Assembly: GCA_030839105.1 (NCBI GenBank)
Contig: JAUZEI010000501.1
Location: 1-7,284 of the forward strand
Length of the DNA stretch: 7,284 nt
Origin: Actinomycetota bacterium
Lineage (GTDB): Bacteria > Actinomycetota > Acidimicrobiia > IMCC26256 > PALSA-610
Reading direction: 5' to 3'
The notes below the pieces were generated by a model. The model ran no database searches. It saw nothing but the letters and a program-made list of their open reading frames with translations, and was not told the DNA's origin. A program made the position numbers and the translations under genes. Shown in pieces: positions 4,742 through 7,284 of this stretch. Position 1 is the stretch's first letter. Every line of letters begins with the position of its first letter.

Positions 4742-5664
4742 GCGCATCCTCGACGACGCCGGCGTGGTTGTTGCAGTCAGAGGTCGGTCTGTGCCCGTGC
4801 GCATGCGTCGGGAAACGGCGGAAGGGCCGCATCATCGAGAAGACGACGAGCGGCATCGCCGCATTGCTGCGCCAAACGCTGTTCTCCGACGACATCGCCG
4901 ACGAGCGTGGGCTCCTGCAGCGACTCGACGCACGCGTGAAGGTGGTATCCCTACTCGGGCTCCTGGTGGTCGCCGCCTTCGTACGCCACATCCCGGTCCT
5001 ACTCGCCATGTACGCGGCGACGCTCGCGCTGGCCGCGGCCTCGAAGCTCCGCCTTTCGTTCTTCGTCAAACGCGTGTGGTTGTTCATCCCCCTGTTCACG
5101 GGCATCGTCGTCCTGCCCGCGACGTTGAACGTCGTCACGCGGGGCGACATCGTCGTGCCGCTCGGTACCTGGTTCGGTCATCACCTCGGGCTCACCCGGC
5201 AAGGTTTGTGGTCGGCCGGCCTCGTCGTCACGCGCGTCGCGACCTCGACCTCGCTGGTCGTGCTTCTCACGATCACGACACCTTGGGCGAAACTCCTCGC
5301 CTCACTGCGCGCACTGCGCGCTCCCCGACTGTTGATCCTCGTGCTCGGCATGGCCTACCGCTACCTGTTCCACCTGCTCAACGCGGTGAGCGACATGTAC
5401 GTAGCGCGCCGGGCGCGCACCGTGACGGCCGCGACCGACACAACCTCCGGTCGGCTCCTCGTCGGCTCCTCGGCGGGCGCGCTCCTCGGCAAGGCCCAGG
5501 CGCTGTCGGACGAGGTCCACATGGCGATGATCGCGCGCGGTTACGAGGGCGACGCGCGCAGCCTCGACACGTTTCGCCTGCGACTCGTCGACATCGAGTT
5601 CGTGCTCGCATGCATCGCCGGGGCGGTCGCCACTGTCGGCTTCGACCGGCTCCTCGGGCGCTGA
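4738..5664 (+). CDS. cbiQ: ECF transporter T-component CbiQ/NikQ with Cys-rich N-terminus
   Basis: The T-component that couples the S-component to the ATPase. The 308-aa protein has a core from about residue 55 (LQRLDARVKVVSLLGLLV) with membrane segments near 68-100, 113-130, 155-180 and 195-215. The two coupling helices that dock on the ATPase are visible as ARRAR (223-227) and MIARGYEG (264-271). The first 50 residues are longer than in the basic family and contain CPCAC (Cys19, Cys21, Cys23) followed by a basic patch KRRKGR (26-31) and IEKT. A similar extension is, as I recall, found in other actinobacterial CbiQ proteins and may be a cytosolic metal site. The start is GTG at 4738, overlapping the cbiM stop (GTGA), with GAGG 10 nt upstream; one base separates its stop from cbiO. 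Confidence 0.92.
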   Translation: MSASSTTPAWLLQSEVGLCPCACVGKRRKGRIIEKTTSGIAALLRQTLFSDDIADERGLLQRLDARVKVVSLLGLLVVAAFVRHIPVLLAMYAATLALAAASKLRLSFFVKRVWLFIPLFTGIVVLPATLNVVTRGDIVVPLGTWFGHHLGLTRQGLWSAGLVVTRVATSTSLVVLLTITTPWAKLLASLRALRAPRLLILVLGMAYRYLFHLLNAVSDMYVARRARTVTAATDTTSGRLLVGSSAGALLGKAQALSDEVHMAMIARGYEGDARSLDTFRLRLVDIEFVLACIAGAVATVGFDRLLGR

Positions 5665-5665
5665 C

Positions 5666-6559
5666 ATGACGACCTCCGGCGGTGGCGTGCCGACGTCGGA
5701 CGAGGCGCTCCTCGCCGTGGAAAACGTGTCGTATTCGTACCTGGAACGGTTCCCGGCCCTGGACGACGTGTCGATGACGGTGCATCGGGGCGAGAAGGTC
5801 GCGCTCCTCGGAGCCAACGGCTGCGGGAAGTCGACACTGCTCAAGGTCCTGGCCGGGCTGTTGTTCCCGGACCGCGGCCGCTACACGGCCTTTGCCGCCG
5901 AGGTCGTCGAGGATCGCCTCGAAGACGCACAGTTCGCGCGGGCATTCCGGAGCCGCGTCGGCTTCGTGTTCCAGAACTCCGACGCGCAGGTGTTCTCGCC
6001 TACCGTGCGAGAGGAGGTTGCGTTCGGTCCCCTCAACATGGGCCTCGAGCGCGATGTGGTCGCCGATCGAGTGAACGACTCCCTCACGATGCTGGAGGTC
6101 CTTGATCTCGCCGACCGTGCGCCGTATCAACTTTCGGGCGGCCAGAAGAAACGCGTCGCAATCGCGTCGGTGCTCGTCATGAACCCGGACGTGCTCCTCT
6201 TCGACGAGCCGACCGCCACCCTCGACGTCCGCACGCAGGAGTGGCTCATCGACCTCATCGTCGAGCTCAACGCCGCCGGCAAGACGATCGTGCTCGCAAC
6301 GCACGATCTCGATTCGCTCGACCGGCTCGCCGACCGATGCGTCGTCTTCTCCGAGGAGCACCGCGTCGCCGCCGACGGCGCGACTGCGCCCCTGTTGGCC
6401 GACCACGAACTGCTTGCATCAGTCAACCTCGTGCGCGCCCGCGGCTCGCGCGCGGACGCCGGTGGTCCCGGGTTACGTTCTCGAAGGGTCGAGAGCCGTC
6501 AGACGCCGGAGATGTCGCGCTCGTCCGAAGTACCCGCGGGACGGCCCGCCTCCTCTTGA
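5666..6559 (+). CDS. cbiO: ECF transporter ATPase CbiO/NikO
   Basis: ATP-binding subunit that drives nickel/cobalt import, probably as a homodimer since only one ATPase gene is present. The 297-aa protein has Walker A GANGCGKST (49-57, Lys55), Q-loop FQNSDAQVF (Gln103), signature LSGGQKKR (156-163), Walker B VLLFDEPTATLD (176-187, Glu181) and the H-loop ATHD (His213). All catalytic residues are present. Some 40 C-terminal residues after about NLVRARG (255 onward) are Arg/Ser/Pro-rich and unlike the family; they coincide with the part that overlaps the convergent gene at 6499-6918. The ATG at 5666 follows the cbiQ stop by one base and has no strong ribosome-binding site, so coupled translation is likely. 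No clear terminator follows. Confidence 0.95.
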   Translation: MTTSGGGVPTSDEALLAVENVSYSYLERFPALDDVSMTVHRGEKVALLGANGCGKSTLLKVLAGLLFPDRGRYTAFAAEVVEDRLEDAQFARAFRSRVGFVFQNSDAQVFSPTVREEVAFGPLNMGLERDVVADRVNDSLTMLEVLDLADRAPYQLSGGQKKRVAIASVLVMNPDVLLFDEPTATLDVRTQEWLIDLIVELNAAGKTIVLATHDLDSLDRLADRCVVFSEEHRVAADGATAPLLADHELLASVNLVRARGSRADAGGPGLRSRRVESRQTPEMSRSSEVPAGRPASS

Positions 6560-6918
6560 GGGAGGTCGCTCCGACCGGGTTCCTTGCCATCGCGCGTCGC
6601 GGCCTTCTCGCCGCGGCGCCCGACGCTCTCCCCCACGCCGAGGGGCGTCTCCGGTTCCTCGTCCGAGAGCTCGTCGTCTCGCGCCACGCTCTCCACCGCC
6701 GGGCTGGCCGTCGCGCCGATCCGCCCCGCGTCGGTGTTCTCCATGATCCGTTCGACGGCGGCGCGGGTCTCGGGATTGGCCGTCTCGGCGTTCGTGCGAC
6801 CGTCATACGGCGGAACCAGGCTGTCGCCGGTGTCGGTATCTCCGCCGGGCGCAGGATTGGCACCCTCGCGGTAGTCGCCGCCGATGCGATCCGACTTCGG
6901 TGAACTGGGCTCGGTCAT
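6499..6918 (-). CDS. Hydrophilic, probably disordered hypothetical protein
   Basis: A 139-aa protein starting MTEPSSPKSDRIGG. It has no Cys, His, Trp or Phe and is rich in Asp, Glu, Gly, Ala, Arg and Pro, so most of it should be unfolded in isolation. The only segment likely to form a helix is near 48-62 (NPETRAAVERIMENT). A short motif SLVPPYDGRT (33-42) is the most distinctive part. I recognise no family. The start at 6918 is chosen for its strong ribosome-binding site (GAGGAGG, 4 nt from the ATG); an open frame continues to 7020 but lacks such a signal. The last 61 bases overlap the 3' end of cbiO on the other strand. A possible alternative sigma-factor promoter precedes it. A stress-related role is a guess from composition and promoter only. 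Confidence 0.65.
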   Translation of the reverse strand: MTEPSSPKSDRIGGDYREGANPAPGGDTDTGDSLVPPYDGRTNAETANPETRAAVERIMENTDAGRIGATASPAVESVARDDELSDEEPETPLGVGESVGRRGEKAATRDGKEPGRSDLPQEEAGRPAGTSDERDISGV

Positions 6919-6953
6919 GGGACCTCCTCGATCACGGAGTACACGCGCGCGCC

Positions 6954-6979
6954 TTACCCGGAGATCTCCAGTCCTAGAC
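6954..6979 (-). promoter_or_regulatory. Possible SigB/SigF-type promoter for the hydrophilic protein
   Basis: On the minus strand GTCT, a 16-bp spacer and GGGTAA lie 36 bp or more before the ATG at 6918. This resembles the GTTT-N15/16-GGGTAt promoters of actinobacterial general-stress sigma factors, with one mismatch in each half. The perfect palindrome GGAGATCTCC (6960-6969) occupies the spacer. Confidence 0.35.
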
Positions 6980-6999
6980 AGGCTTCGGACATTTGTGTC

Positions 7000-7015
7000 G
7001 AGTGAAGTAACACTC
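7000..7015. repeat. Short inverted repeat GAGTG-N6-CACTC
   Basis: Two perfect 5-bp arms (7000-7004 and 7011-7015) flank AAGTAA in the gap between the hydrophilic protein gene and the right-edge gene. It could be an operator for either; it is short enough to be chance. Confidence 0.25.
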
Positions 7016-7143
7016 ACCACGACCGGCGAGAGCAGTCGTGAGTTGTAGCGCCTGACGGGCGCCGCGGCTCAAGAGGCCCGCGCGACCCGGGGAGCAAGCG
7101 ATCGTGTTGACACGCCGGGAGTCAAACGCCGACCCTGGTGACG

Positions 7144-7284
7144 ATGACGGCGGATGTGCGATACGCGCAGGCCAGCGGCGCGCACATTGCGTACGAGGAG
7201 AGGGGCTTCGGACCTCGGGACGTGCTCGTCGTGATGGACGGGTTCATTCCCGTCGACACGATGGAGGACGAACCTCGTCTGGCT
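7144..7284 (+). CDS. Partial alpha/beta-hydrolase-fold protein, N-terminus only (cut by window edge)
   Basis: Forty-seven codons are visible and the frame is open at the right edge. The start of the protein (ADVRYAQASGAHIAYEERGFG, then DVLVVMDGFIPVDTMEDEP) resembles alpha/beta hydrolases of the type VRYA..G..IAY...G.GP.D.V...G, which in Actinobacteria are often fused to a class III adenylate/guanylate cyclase domain. Whether a cyclase follows is not visible. An in-frame TGA at 7108-7110 limits the start to the GTG at 7138 or the ATG at 7144; neither has a convincing ribosome-binding site. The gene is divergent from the hydrophilic protein gene, with about 225 bp between the two starts. Confidence 0.6.
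   Translation, partial: MTADVRYAQASGAHIAYEERGFGPRDVLVVMDGFIPVDTMEDEPRLA

Noticed and set aside
3668..6559. Cobalt importer for cobalamin synthesis
   Set aside because: CbiM and NikM are hard to tell apart by sequence, but there are no cobalamin genes or B12-riboswitch-like leader here, while hypAB and Nur-type operators point to nickel.
6549..6565. CCTCC-N7-GGAGG hairpin across the cbiO stop as a terminator
   Set aside because: A 5-bp stem with no T-tract, lying inside the coding region of the opposing gene; too weak to call an intrinsic terminator.
7048..7062. GCGCC-TGACG-GGCGC hairpin in the right-hand intergenic region
   Set aside because: Short GC-rich stem without a T-tract and between two divergent starts, where a terminator is not expected; likely chance in high-GC DNA.
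7107..7112. TTGACA as the -35 of the right-edge gene
   Set aside because: No TAnnnT or TATAAT-like hexamer lies 16-18 bp downstream, so a promoter cannot be supported.

Overview
The window is high-GC DNA that reads as an actinobacterial chromosome segment (Actinomycetota, perhaps Acidimicrobiia or a related deep class). The evidence is a Nur-type Fur regulator with TTGC-N9-GCAA operators, TAnnnT -10 elements, a CbiQ with an actinobacterial-style Cys-rich N-terminus, and a small protein with a GYxxGARAG-type membrane segment. Its centre is a nickel-handling and [NiFe]-hydrogenase maturation locus built around one divergent promoter (about 3562-3667).

Leftward from that promoter (minus strand) runs a tight operon: a Fur-family regulator, best read as the nickel regulator Nur; hypA; hypB with a 16-histidine N-terminal tract; and a two-PAS-domain protein with no output domain. 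The spacings are 13 nt, a 1-nt overlap (TGATG) and a 4-nt overlap (ATGA). Rightward runs cbiMQO (nikMQO), an ECF-type nickel/cobalt importer. Its S-component carries the MHIPDG start, His67 and a fused C-terminal PDGLE/CbiN-like region. The genes are joined by a GTGA overlap and a 1-nt gap. Two operator-like inverted repeats of identical 6-5-6 geometry (3591-3607 and 3629-3645, centres 38 bp apart) sit where they could control both directions. The simplest reading is that nickel-loaded Nur shuts off nickel import, its own synthesis and nickel insertion into hydrogenase. The hydrogenase structural genes and hypCDEF are not in the window.

Left flank: a YceI-family protein (its 5' end may extend beyond the window), a 97-bp intergenic stretch made of a degenerate 8-bp tandem repeat, and a 91-aa membrane-anchored protein. 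The stop codon of that small protein lies in the same CTAG palindrome as the stop codon of the convergent PAS gene.

Right flank: a 139-aa strongly hydrophilic, probably disordered protein on the minus strand. It overlaps the cbiO 3' end by 61 bp tail to tail and has a possible SigB/SigF-type promoter. At the right edge is the start of a gene resembling the alpha/beta-hydrolase part of adenylate-cyclase-associated proteins.

No rRNA, tRNA, insertion sequence, CRISPR array or convincing intrinsic terminator was seen. The individual families are known. The least ordinary features are the paired operators, the output-less PAS protein coupled to hypB, the CxCxC N-terminus of CbiQ and the octamer repeat.
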